Assembly (NCBI GenBank): GCA_019054805.1
Contig: JAHQIY010000008.1
Coordinates: 2,217,501-2,281,500, forward strand
Reading direction: 5' to 3'
Origin: Brachionus manjavacas
Taxonomy: Eukaryota; Rotifera; Eurotatoria; Ploima; Brachionidae
DNA: 64,000 bases
Made by a program: the position numbers and the translations under genes
Notes under the pieces: model-generated
The model's database searches: none
What the model saw: only the letters and a program-made list of their open reading frames with translations
Told to the model about the DNA's origin: nothing
Shown: positions 48,769 to 58,506 of the stretch, piece by piece
Layout: each line of letters begins with the position of its first letter
Numbering within the stretch: position 1 is the stretch's first letter

Positions 48769-49963
48769 GTCCCAGACAAGCATCATTTTGAGCGTGCAGC
48801 AGAAGTTAGAGGACATACTGGCCATTCAGAACGTGATAGTACAAAACCAACATGACATGTATGACAAGCTGAAGGACATCGAGTTTCGTTTGGTGAGCGT
48901 GGAGAGCAGGGTGGCGAGGCCGGCACAGCAAATGCCGTCGACGTCCACGGCCAAGTCGGGTCTGTTGCAGCCGTCGTCGGCGTCGGCGTCCTACTTACCG
49001 CTGTGGCAGAGCATGAGAGTGAAGCGAGTGGCGGTGGACAGCGAGGACCCAGGGGCCAAGGAGGCGCAGGAGGCCGAGAAACGGGCGGCGAAACGGGCCC
49101 GCGACGACACCGAAGAGGGCGAAGTGAACACGCAGGAGAGCGCAGCCAAGGAAGTGGAGCCGGCCGCCGATGACGAGCCCGACGAGGACAGCGAGGCCGA
49201 CTACGACGACGACTCGACCGAATCCTCGTCCACCGCCAACATAACCTACTCGCAAAAGTCCACGCCGCCGCCGCCGCCCCCTCTCACCATGCACCGCTCG
49301 TCCATGCCGCACTCGATCCTTCAGTCGCTGGCCACGTCCTCCCTGCTCTCATCGCTGCAGCCGCGGCACGCCGATCTCGCCCTGCTCGCCACCGACGACT
49401 CGACCGGCACGGCGTATCTCGACGAGCCCGACATACGCCGCATATTCACCACGTCGAAGTCGCGCGGCAACTTCTCCGCCCTGCTAGTCCAAAAGCTGTA
49501 CACCAAAGACGAACGGGTCGTATCGAACGTAATGGGCACGAGGGGCAAGCGGCAATTGTCGCCGAATCGGATGGCCGCAGTGCGCCGCCTCTCCTTCTCG
49601 CTGTATCCGGTGGGCGACGAGCGCGAGGAAGAGCAGGTGTGGAAAAAAGAGTGCGTGAAGGCGATCGATAGCAAGAACAGAAAGGTGAGAACGCATCACA
49701 GTGTGAAGAGTGAGTGCGCGTCGGCGCCGCCTGGCGGCATCTCGTCCACGCCGCCCGCGCCCCCTCATCCCAGGTTGCTAGGCAACCGGCCTTCGTTCGC
49801 CATCGGCCTCAGTCCTGCTCACGCCGCCTCCACCAGCTCCGCAAACGCTTTTGCCATCGCCATGGCCGCTGCTGCCGCCGCCGCCGTCGCCTCTGGCACT
49901 AGCGCCGACAACCGCTCGCCTAAGTCCGACGCCAAACAACAAACTGAACAGCACAACTCTTAA
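48769..49963 (+). CDS. BEN-domain nuclear protein with N-terminal coiled coil (5' end unresolved)
   Basis: One long exon starting after the acceptor CACTAG at 48768. The first in-frame ATG is at 48857, but upstream codons look coding (VQQKLEDILAIQNVIVQNQ). Order: a heptad-like coiled coil (to MYDKLKDIEFRLVSVESRV), an acidic Lys/Glu/Asp-rich linker, a Pro run, then about 49425-49680 a BEN domain recognisable by RIFTTSKSRGNFSALLVQKL, VVSNVMGTRGKRQLSPNRM and AAVRRLSFSLYP. The C-terminal tail is Ala/Ser-rich with an alanine run. BEN domains bind DNA, and BEN proteins usually act as transcriptional repressors or insulator factors. The exon is extremely GC-rich compared with every other gene here. 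A strong internal donor (AAAG/GTGAGA at 49684) could allow an alternative C-terminus. Confidence 0.75.
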
Positions 49964-50598
49964 ATCTAGCGCTCAACGTTCAACGTCAATGTTTTACATG
50001 TCTAGCAAATTTAACCACAGCAACAACAACAAATTTTTCTATTTTTAAAATTTATGGAATTTTTAAGAAAATTTTTTTTGAACCCTTTTTTTTCTAATGA
50101 ATTTTTTTTTGTAAATTTTGTAAATTGAGCTCTTGTTTTTAGCAAATTTTTTTTTTTGGTTTTTTTTTCTTCTTCTTCTTTGAGATTTGATTTTGATATG
50201 GTATAGAAAACACAATGTATGCTCCTGTGTGTTTTGTTTTGATTGTCTCAGGTGAAATGGAAGTGAATGCGCCGTGTGGGGTGTGGGGTCGAGCGAGAGG
50301 GACAAGTTGGATTTTTAGTCGCATGGTCAAGCTCGTGTTTATTTTTAGTTTGATCGCGGCGTTTGAGACCAACTGTGCGCGAGTTTGTCCGTGATGGATT
50401 CGACGCATTTCGCTCGTCTCAACACCGAGCCACCCGGCACTGCATTTTTAGTCACTAGATGATTTGAACAGGATGTTGACATTTTTTAACTCTCTATTCA
50501 ATTGTAAATTTTCACATTTGATATTTTTAAAAATAAAAAAAAATATGTTGAATAAAATGTTTTTCTCTTTTAGTTCATAAATTGACAATGTTATTTCT
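49964..50598 (+). other. 3' untranslated region of the BEN-domain gene
   Basis: Non-coding sequence after the stop. Composition drops to T-rich, then rises again at 50210-50450 (GTGTGGGGTCGAGCGAGAGG), and a candidate polyadenylation signal AATAAA lies at 50551-50556. The secondary GC-rich patch is probably conserved UTR, but no frame continues through it. Confidence 0.45.
50551..50556 (+). terminator. Polyadenylation signal of the BEN-domain gene
   Basis: AATAAA within TTGAATAAAATGTTTTTCTC, with a T-rich stretch downstream. It is the first well-placed signal after the stop. Confidence 0.45.
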
Positions 50599-50898
50599 TT
50601 TTTTTTTTTGTTTTTTTCTCTTTTTTTCTTAATTTATAATTTTTAGTTGTTTTCCAATTAGAAATAAATTAATTAAAACAAACTTTTTCCGTCCAATCAA
50701 CTTAGTAATTTCATGATACTATCATTATGTTTTTTAAATGTGTTCTTCATTAAGGGGTTATTACGCCCGCAAAGTGATGTAATGCAAAAATCTAATGCAA
50801 TAAGCTTTGATTGAGAAACGTTTCTCAGCACCATTGGAAAATTTTTGTTACAAAAAAATCAAATATTTTATTCTTAAAGACAAAAAGAAATTCAGAAA

Positions 50899-50990
50899 AG
50901 CGGGTTCAAAAGAAGGCTTAGCTGCCATTCGGACGTTCCTTGGGATAAACCCCAAAACTATATTTTAAATAAATAAATAATGCAATAAAC
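50899..50990 (-). repeat. Short interspersed repeat family A, copy 3
   Basis: On this strand: GCGGGTTCAAAAGAAGGCTT, CCATTCGGACGTTCCTTGGG, then CCCCAAAACTATATTTTAAA followed by (TAAA)n. It is the reverse complement of the arrangement at 6852 and 36544. The (TAAA)n tail marks its 3' end. Confidence 0.55.
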
Positions 50991-51192
50991 TATTAATTAA
51001 AATCTAGAACTTTAGCTACGGCCTGAACAATCTTCTGTACATCAAAAAATCTTGTCATATTTTTCGCCTAATTATTTTTACCCTAATACTTATAATAGGC
51101 AAAAATAGGAGACAATTTTTAAATGTTCCTTGTAAAATTTATTCTAAAATAGGAGAAAAATTTTTGAATTCAAATTTTTTAATTTAATTTTT

Positions 51193-51378
51193 AAGATCTT
51201 CCTTCTGAAAAGAAAAGAAGAAGGATGTAAAAAATTGGGTTTTAACATTTGATTTTGGAATTATAAAAATAAATTAAATGAAAGTAATTTTTGTTGATGG
51301 AATAAAAAATTAAAAAAATTCTTAAAGCCAAAATCTAAAATTGAAAATAAAGAACATTTTAAGTCAAAATTTGTTTGA
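51193..51378 (+). repeat. Direct repeat D1, copy 1 (partner at 52431-52614)
   Basis: AAGATCTTCCTTCTGAAAAG through GAAAATAAAGAACATTTTAA. It matches 52431-52614 over about 185 nt with few substitutions and one small gap. The roughly 1.05 kb between the copies contains other repeat debris and no frame, so a non-autonomous LTR-like element or a segmental duplication are both possible. The copies do not start with TG and end with CA. Confidence 0.65.
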
Positions 51379-51611
51379 CATTTAATAGAAAAAAATGAAA
51401 AAAGCGATTGAATCTGAAGAACATAAATTACGCTTATTTGAAAGTGAGCGTGGTATAAAAAGCCATAAAACTCGGAGTCATAAGTAAAAGTTTTTAATTT
51501 ACCATAACACAAGAAATAAAATTCTTTATTCGAAAACTCAAATAAAATTTTTTATAAATTATACTTTTTTTTCAAATGTTCACCTATTTATAAAATTGTT
51601 CATCTAAATTT

Positions 51612-51690
51612 AACTTGGTGACTTGTCTCTGTGATTGGTTTGGAAAAAAATAATAAGCATAGTAAATTGAAAAAGAAGCTTTTTTCAGAA
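51612..51690 (+). repeat. Retroelement 3'-UTR-like repeat, copy 2
   Basis: TGGTGACTTGTCTCTGTGAT then TGGTTTGGAAAAAAATAATA and AGCATAGTAAATTGAAAAAG. It aligns with 4424-4490. Located between the two D1 direct repeats. Confidence 0.5.
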
Positions 51691-52430
51691 CGTGAAAAAA
51701 GAAAAAAGTTCCTTTTTGATCGACTTGATCAACGAAAACCTGATCATAATAGATTTCAATGCTCACAAACCCAGCATAACTACCTTGATCAAAAATTTGG
51801 CAAACACTTGAATATTTCACAATAAAAGAAAGATATTTATTTATTTGAAATTAACCTCCAGTCAAGGAGAAGTAAAATTAGAAAAAAAAAAAAATTATAT
51901 ATAAAGAAAAATAGTTAACTAAATAATTAAACTTTGTATTGCGTTAAACTAAAATTTGACTAGATATTCAATGATCTAATAATTTCAATATTAAAAAAAC
52001 TTAATTTAAATTTTTCTTTTTTTTTAACTTTTTTTCCCTTTTTTTTCTATTTTTCACTAAAATCAATAAAAATTTACGAAAATTTGCGTAAAAAAATACA
52101 ATTTTTTTTCTTTTAAATTTTTTTATTAATTTTGAAAAAAAAATAAAAAAAGTGAAAAATTGCAAAAATTTTGATTTTTTTGGATTTTTTTGGCCCTTTT
52201 GGTTTACGGAAAATCTGTTAAATTCTGGTAAATTTACTGTTTATCACTTTTGCGATTTTACGTAAAATTACCGGAATTCCCGTAAATTTACTAAAATTTT
52301 GGTAAATTCGCGTAAATTCTGGTAAAACCACTGGAACAAATCAGTACTGTATATCTAATTTTATTTAAGATTTTTCTCGTTTGAAAAAGAGAAAAAAGTG
52401 AAAAAATTTAAATGAAGTATTTTTTCAGCT
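51691..52430. other. Non-coding repeat-rich stretch between D1 copies
   Basis: It includes a copy of the AAATTTACG-type repeat (about 52055-52110) and a curious block at 52205-52335 in which GTAAATT/TTTACG words recur about every 10-15 nt (GGTAAATTTACTG, TTTTACGTAAAATTACCGG, CGTAAATTTACTAAA, CGCGTAAATTCTGG). No gene. Confidence 0.45.
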
Positions 52431-52614
52431 TAAGATCTTCCTTCGGAAAAGAAAAGAAGAGAGATGTAAAAAATTTGGTTTTAACATTTGATTATGGAAT
52501 TATAAAAATAAATTAAAAGAAAGTAATTTTTTTTGATAGAATAAAAAATTAAGAAAATATGAAAAATTCTTAAATCCAAAATCTAAAATTGAAAATAAAG
52601 AACATTTTAAGTCT
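52431..52614 (+). repeat. Direct repeat D1, copy 2
   Basis: Partner of 51193-51378. The shared run includes GGTTTTAACATTTGATTNTG (N differs) and TCCAAAATCTAAAATTGAAA. See copy 1 for interpretation. Confidence 0.65.
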
Positions 52615-52994
52615 TAATAATTTTTTATTTTTAAAACAAGATAGATATTAATTGGTTCAAAACATATTGTATGATCTTTTCGAATAAACGATGTAATTTT
52701 CCTCACAAGGTAAATATTTTTGGAAATGATATATAAGTTGTAGATGAAATAAGTCTCTTAAGTTATAAAATTGATCAAAATCTTAATTTTTCAAAACTTG
52801 CCTGTAATACCTCATTAGCTGTATACAAAAAACTGTTTAGTATTAGTTGACTATTCTATCTGACTACTTCTGTCAAAATTCAATTTTTTTAGACATTTAT
52901 TATGCCTTATTTTTTATTATTCTTCAACTCTTTTGTGTTATTTTTAAAAAAACGCAATAATTTAACCTGCTAAAGTTATTATTTCTCAATTTTT

Positions 52995-53310
52995 AAATTA
53001 TTTAAATTTAAATTTGAAGCTGATAACTTCAATGATATTAAAAAATTTCTAGAAAAATATGAGTTATTTGCTTATCAACATAGAATTCTTGATAGAATGT
53101 TATCTTTTACTTTTAAAACGCTTTTTTTCCATAATTCGCCCGAAAAATTAGGAATGGAATTAAATAAAAATGACTCAAGGAATTTAAAATATAATTTAAA
53201 GAAAAGTAACAATCTGATTGAACCAATGTCAAAAACGGCTAATAGTAATAAAACCTTTGAATATTTTTATACAAGATTAAAGAATCAAGTGATCAAATAG
53301 TGATCAAGAG
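52995..53310 (+). mobile_element. Non-LTR retrotransposon C-terminal relic
   Basis: An open plus-strand frame reads FLEKYELFAYQHRILDRMLS, FTFKTLFFHNSPEKLG and ... SNKTFEYFYTRLKNQVIK then stop. The segment Y-x-x-R-x-x-x-R-x-L-x-F-T-F-K-x-L followed by a short linker and a final aromatic-rich motif is what remains of the C-terminal domain in several LINE families. It lacks the polymerase core and the A/T bias has begun to erode it. A host gene fragment is less likely. Confidence 0.5.
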
Positions 53311-53775
53311 ATCAATGTTGAAGTTTGCAATATTTGAGCTTTCTATATTAAATAATATCAATTTGATTTTTACAGAATTTGTAAAAAAATTCAAAAAATT
53401 TAATTTAAATATTTCAATTTTTTGCTTCATTAAATAATTTTTATTTATGTTATTTTTTTAAACAAATTTATAAATTTTTATTTTTAACTTGAAATGATTA
53501 TTTTATATATTTAAATAAATGAAGTGTTAATCGGTTTTTATGACATGGGCACTTGAAATCTTGAAAGTTAAAGTTGAAAAAAAATTAAAAAAAAGAAAAG
53601 CTCAAAAATTTGAAATTTGGTTAAAAATTGCATTTTTTTAATTTTTGAAATTGAAACCATATATCCTAAATTTTTCTAACCACAGATTTTATTTTTGACT
53701 TTTTATATAATAAAAATTTATTATTTTTTTTTAAATAATATTTTTAAATAATAATTTCAATTTATTAATATTTTT
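53311..53775. other. AT-rich intergenic sequence
   Basis: Nothing coding. The right end contains the minus-strand polyadenylation signals of the acyl-CoA dehydrogenase gene (AATAAA overlapping its stop codon and another at 53766-53761). Confidence 0.5.
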
Positions 53776-56608
53776 TTATTTAAATTCGGCATCGATTAAT
53801 TTAGCGATAGTGTTCAATTGAATGTTTGATGTTCCTTCATAAATTGTTCCAACTTTACAGTCACGGTAATATTTTTCAATAGGATAATCTTTGGTATAAC
53901 CAACCCCACCCATCCAGTCAATACATTTACTAGTTGTTTGACAAGCAATCTTTAAAATTTTAGAATAAAAAAAGCTTGATAAAATAAAGAATTCTATACT
54001 TCTGAGGCAAAATATTTTGCCATGGCAGCCTCTTTAATGAAAGGTTTACCGGCTTCTTTGAGTCTAGCAGCGTTGTAAACAAGAAGTCTAGCTGCTTCTA
54101 ATTGAGTAGCAATGTGTGAAATTTGATGCTGCATTCCCTGAAAATCGAAAACGCGTTGACCAAACTGTTTTCGATCCCGAGTATAAGCAACTGTTTTATC
54201 AAAGCAACCCTGTGCCAATCCAATCATTTGAGCTCCGATTCCAATCCTACCTTCATTTAATATTGAAATAGCATATTTATATCCTTGGCCCACTTTACCA
54301 AGAATATTCTTTTCATGAACTTTTAACCCATCAAAATGAACAGCACAAGTAGAACTGGCCAAAAGGCCGAGTTTGTCCTCATTTTTTCCAATAGTCAGAC
54401 CTGGTGTATCACGATCGACCACAAAACAAGTTATTCCCTTATAGCCCAAACTCGGATTTACATTAGCCATCACAAAAAAAACTCCAGCGTGCTTTGAATT
54501 GGATATCCAAAGTTTGTTTCCATTTATTGTGTAATAATCTCCGTTTTTAGTCGCTGTTGTTCTCATAGCAAATGCATCTGAACCAGAGTCCGACTCGGAC
54601 AAACAAAAACTTCCAATCTATTTAAATTTAAATTTAAAATTTTTTTTTGATTAAAATAAAAGTTAAGCTTAAGCCAAAAATTGATTAAAATTTAGAATTA
54701 ATTTTTACCATATCAGTAGCCAAGCGAGGCAAGTATTTTTCTTTTAGATATTCAGAGCCAAGCTGCATTAGCAATGTATTAATCAAAGTATTTTGAATGT
54801 CACACATGACACTGATGCTTCCGTCGACTTTACCTAATTCTTCAACAACCAGAATCGACGAAAAGAATGAGCCTTCTGTACCTCCATAGTTGCTAGGTAT
54901 TTCTATACCCATTAACTATTTTTTATTATTTTATTTTTTAGCTATTAATAATTGACTCGATTATTTTATTATATTTTGATTTCAGCTTTGGACTTTAGCG
55001 AAGAGCTTTTAGATAAAATTGGTAACCTACCGTGTCTTTAGCTAATCTAGGAGAGTATTTATCAAGCAGTTCTTTAGAACCATTGTGCATCAAAAGTGTA
55101 TTAACAACAGTATTTTGTAAATCAACTAGACCACCGATAACTGAATCGGCTTTGGCGAATTCTTCAATTGCAATTATAGAGCTAAAAAAGTTTAATCCAG
55201 CTCCGCCGTACTCTTCCGGTATTTCAATGCCCATAAGCTGATTTCAAAATTCAATAAAATAATTTTGTCTCATTTTTTGTTTCAAACTTACGCCATTGTC
55301 AAACATTAGTTGACGTATTTCTGGCAACACGTCTCCTTTCTGTTCCATTTCTCTTACTTTTGGCTCAATTTTTTCTCGAGCTAATCGAGAAACTAAATTT
55401 TTTTAAAATTTAATTTGATCATGAAAACTTTTATTAAATTTGGCTTTCGAAAAAAATTTAAATTCTTTTAAAATTGAACTTTGTTTATTGAGCATTTTTT
55501 TTCTTTTAATTTCTTTTAATGTTATAACACCCCTGCTATCTCAGTCCTCTTTACTTCTCAGTCCTATTACATAAATTACAATTTTAATCTTAATTTTTTA
55601 AAAAATATTTAGAAATTGAAACGCTTTTTATTTAAGTACCCCAAATCATAAACCATAGTCTAACAAATTCTAATTTTTAAAATTTTACCTAAGAATTGTA
55701 AAAAAAATTGCTAGCTTTAATTTGAAACAAAATTGATTGCTAGAATCTTACGGAGGTTGTTAGACTCAAAATTAATAATTATGACTTAACTTAAAGGTAC
55801 TTGCTATTTAAAAAGTTAAAGTACGATACAAACAATATACTTAATTATTATTATTTTAATACAAAAATAATGTGTATATAGTTGTAAATAAAAGAAAAAA
55901 ATAATAAATTTCTTTAAAAAATTAAATTGTAAATATTTTGCAAATTTATCTTTTTGATCTATTACTAACACAAAAGGATAAAACGGTCTTCAACAAACGA
56001 AATAAGCTTCTTCCAATATTGATATTTTTTCAATCCAAAAATCAAATAAATTTTACCGGTAATTTTACTTTGAAAAGTTCTATTTACAAAATATGAAGCA
56101 CAAAAATAAATCTGTTTAAATAAAACTACTTTGATTTATTTGTTAAATTCTAATTTTTTTCTATTTTTATTTTTTTAATTCCCTTAAAGTCAAAAGCTCT
56201 AAATTTAGATTGAATTTTTTTTTAATTAATTTAAACTATCACAATTTAAAAAATAAAATTTAGATGATTTATTTTCGTCAATTTTTTGGATCTAAATTAC
56301 TAGTACAAGATAAATTGTATTAAAAAAATCAACAAATAGGGAATCTTTGTCAATTTTTCCTAACTTCAAATCAAAAAAATTAAATTAAAAAATTTACAAT
56401 GCTGATTTGAATTTTGTGACAAAAAAATTAAATTTTTTTTGGAGCCAATAATTGTAAAGAAAAAAATACCTGTTTCTTTGAGTTGAATTTCTTCATCAGT
56501 AAAATTGTATAATGACCTGTTTGAAGTGTTTGTTGTTGTACTGAATTTGGAAATATTAGTTAAAACCAAATTACGAGAACACTTATTGATTGAGTTATAA
56601 AACAGCAT
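53776..56608 (-). CDS. ACADSB: Short/branched-chain acyl-CoA dehydrogenase, mitochondrial, with alternative exons
   Basis: FAD flavoenzyme oxidising 2-methyl-branched/short acyl-CoAs to enoyl-CoAs in isoleucine breakdown. Exons: 56608-56470 (mitochondrial presequence), 55392-55292, then either 55237-55031 (B) or 54915-54709 (A), then 54617-54000 and 53949-53776. With one of A/B the total is 1239 nt, 412 residues, the usual precursor size. Recognisable segments are [100 protein letters not shown] and [17 protein letters not shown], which carries the catalytic Glu. Exons A and B are homologous, both 207 nt, both phase 0 at each end, both starting LMGIEIP. An alternative start, MFSIRNIGTNALK (56673-56635), with a 50-nt intron also fits. 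Close to ACADSB throughout; orthology not tested. Confidence 0.9.
55393..56469 (-). other. First intron of the acyl-CoA dehydrogenase gene
   Basis: A 1077-nt AT-rich intron without recognisable elements; bounded by donor GTATTT and acceptor TTTAG. Confidence 0.6.
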
Positions 56609-56673
56609 CGAAAGGTAAAATTTCAAATTACTTTTAGGGCATTAGTTCCAATATTTCTGATAGAAAACATTTT

Positions 56674-57387
56674 AAAAGGCAGATTTAGTAAAATCCAAAG
56701 AGGTCTTTTCTTCAAGGGTGTGATGGCAAATTGTTTTGATTTTTGGAATTTATATAATAAAAATTAATTTTGGATAAATTATTCCAATAATAATTCGAAT
56801 CATGTGCCATTAGCCTACATCACCAAATAACTTTACCAAGCAAAAAATTCATAAAAATATTACAGAAAGCTTCAATTCTTTATAAATAATGACCAAACTG
56901 GCAAATTGAAAGCCCAATTTCGGCATATTCAAGCATCGACAATTTTAATATGCCTTTGAACATGCCAAAACAAAAGTCTCAACTTCCAACTAATCCAAAC
57001 TTGGCTACACGTTTAGAAAAAATTTAAAATTTAAAATTAAGCACTTTGTTAAGCAAAGTAAGCCATGGAGCAATTTAAATTGCAACCAACAAGCAAATAG
57101 AATTGCATGCAATTTTTTTGCATTCACTCTCTATACACATTCAGTGCTTTCAAATTTTTTACTAAAAAAAATTGCTCTCAATGTTTTTTTTGATTCAAGT
57201 TGAAGGCATCTGAATTATTATTTGTTTCTATTTTTTAATTGCATTTATCTACCTATTTGTATCCTTTTTTATCTAATCAATACCTGTAAATCATCGAATA
57301 CTATTGACTAGTAAATATTCGTCACTTGGTCTTGTAGGTCTTGATATAAAAATTTGGTGTCCTGTTTAGAAATCTAAGGTGTAGAAA
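56674..57387. promoter_or_regulatory. Shared upstream region of ACADSB-like and RPL17 genes
   Basis: A divergent intergenic interval of about 0.7 kb between the minus-strand dehydrogenase and plus-strand RPL17. It is more complex than bulk intergenic DNA near 56790-57130, with repeated GGCAAATTG/AAGCAAA-type words and no frame. I see no clear TATA box; bidirectional promoter use is inferred from position. Confidence 0.4.
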
Positions 57388-58122
57388 ATGACTCGTTACT
57401 CAAGAGAGCCAGAAAATCCAGCAAAATCCGTAAAAGCTCGCGGATCATACTTGAGAGTCCACTTTAAAAACACCAGAGAAGTCGGTCGTGCTATACAACG
57501 CATGCCGTTGAGACGGGCCGTCAAATTCTTGAAAAATGTTATGGAACACAAAGAGATCGTTCCATTCAAAAGATTCAATGGTGGTGTCGGAAGAAAAGCT
57601 CAAGTAAAATTACCAACTTCTCATTAGGAGAAAAAAATCTAAAAAAAAAATTAAGTGCAAACAATGGGGAGCCTGTCAAGGTAGATGGCCAGAAAAGTCA
57701 GCCGACTTTGTCTTGCAATTGTTGAAAAACGCCGAAGCTAACGCTGAAGTCAAAGTAAATATTTAATTTTAATGATTGTTTATCAATAAATTTAAATTTA
57801 TTCATTCAGGGTTTAGATGCTGATCACTTAGTTGTTGATCACGTCCAAGTTAATCAAGCTCCAAAGACCCGAAGACGCACATACAGAGCTCACGGTAGAA
57901 TTAACCGTAAGTGTCTTTTTTAATCAACATTACCTGATCTTTTTGTTTAATTATTTAATGCTTTTTTTTTCAGCATATAAATCAAGTCCGTGCCACATAG
58001 AAATTTTTTTGACCGAAAAAGAAACAGTTGTCCCGAAGCCAAGCGATGTTGAGGAGCCGACCAAAAAGAAAGAGTCAAAAAAGAAGCTAAAACGTCAAAA
58101 GATGATGGAAAGAGGAGAATAA
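57388..58122 (+). CDS. RPL17: 60S ribosomal protein L17 (uL22)
   Basis: Component of the large ribosomal subunit that lines the nascent-peptide exit tunnel. Four exons in phase: 57388-57603, 57656-57754, 57810-57906, 57974-58122, totalling 561 nt or 186 residues, the normal eukaryotic length. Diagnostic stretches: [19 protein letters not shown] start (here [16 protein letters not shown]), [61 protein letters not shown] and [14 protein letters not shown]. The C-terminus is the usual Lys-rich tail. Introns are 52, 55 and 67 nt. The codon at exon 1/2 gives Cys where many orthologues have Ala before KQWG. AATAAA lies at 58146-58151. Confidence 0.97.
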
Positions 58123-58151
58123 ATTCATATAAATATTTGAATATCAATAAA

Positions 58152-58506
58152 TTATATGAATTTATTTAAATTCAAATAAAAAAAAAATATAATTTTTTTT
58201 TACTTTATCCTATCATTTTCTATTTACTTATTTGCTTATCAAGATATTCTCTTTTATGGACTAAAGCTTCGCTAAACCCATTTCACACAAAGATTTAATT
58301 GAGTAAATAAATAGTTTTGTGCTAGGTACAATCAAACAATAGAAGCGTATAAAAGTAAATAGGATATAATCCTTAGAGATATGTTGCAACTTTGTCCCAA
58401 AAATGATGATCAATTTATTGTTGAGATAAAATCATTTGAATAAAAATAATTAATAAAAACTGTTTTCCTTTGATAAATTGGGAAGAAAAACTCTCCACAA
58501 TTAAAC
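58152..58506 (+). other. Intergenic spacer and chitinase promoter
   Basis: Short gap between RPL17 and chitinase genes on the same strand; AT-rich apart from the TATA region at 58330-58380. No other feature seen. Confidence 0.5.
58348..58355 (+). promoter_or_regulatory. TATA box of the chitinase gene
   Basis: TATAAAAG, 152 nt before the start codon at 58507, leaving room for a leader of about 120 nt. Confidence 0.5.

Noticed and set aside
49321..49902. Several long minus-strand and alternate-frame ORFs overlapping the BEN exon
   Set aside because: They are by-products of very high GC (few stop codons). Only the plus frame shows a coiled coil and BEN motifs.
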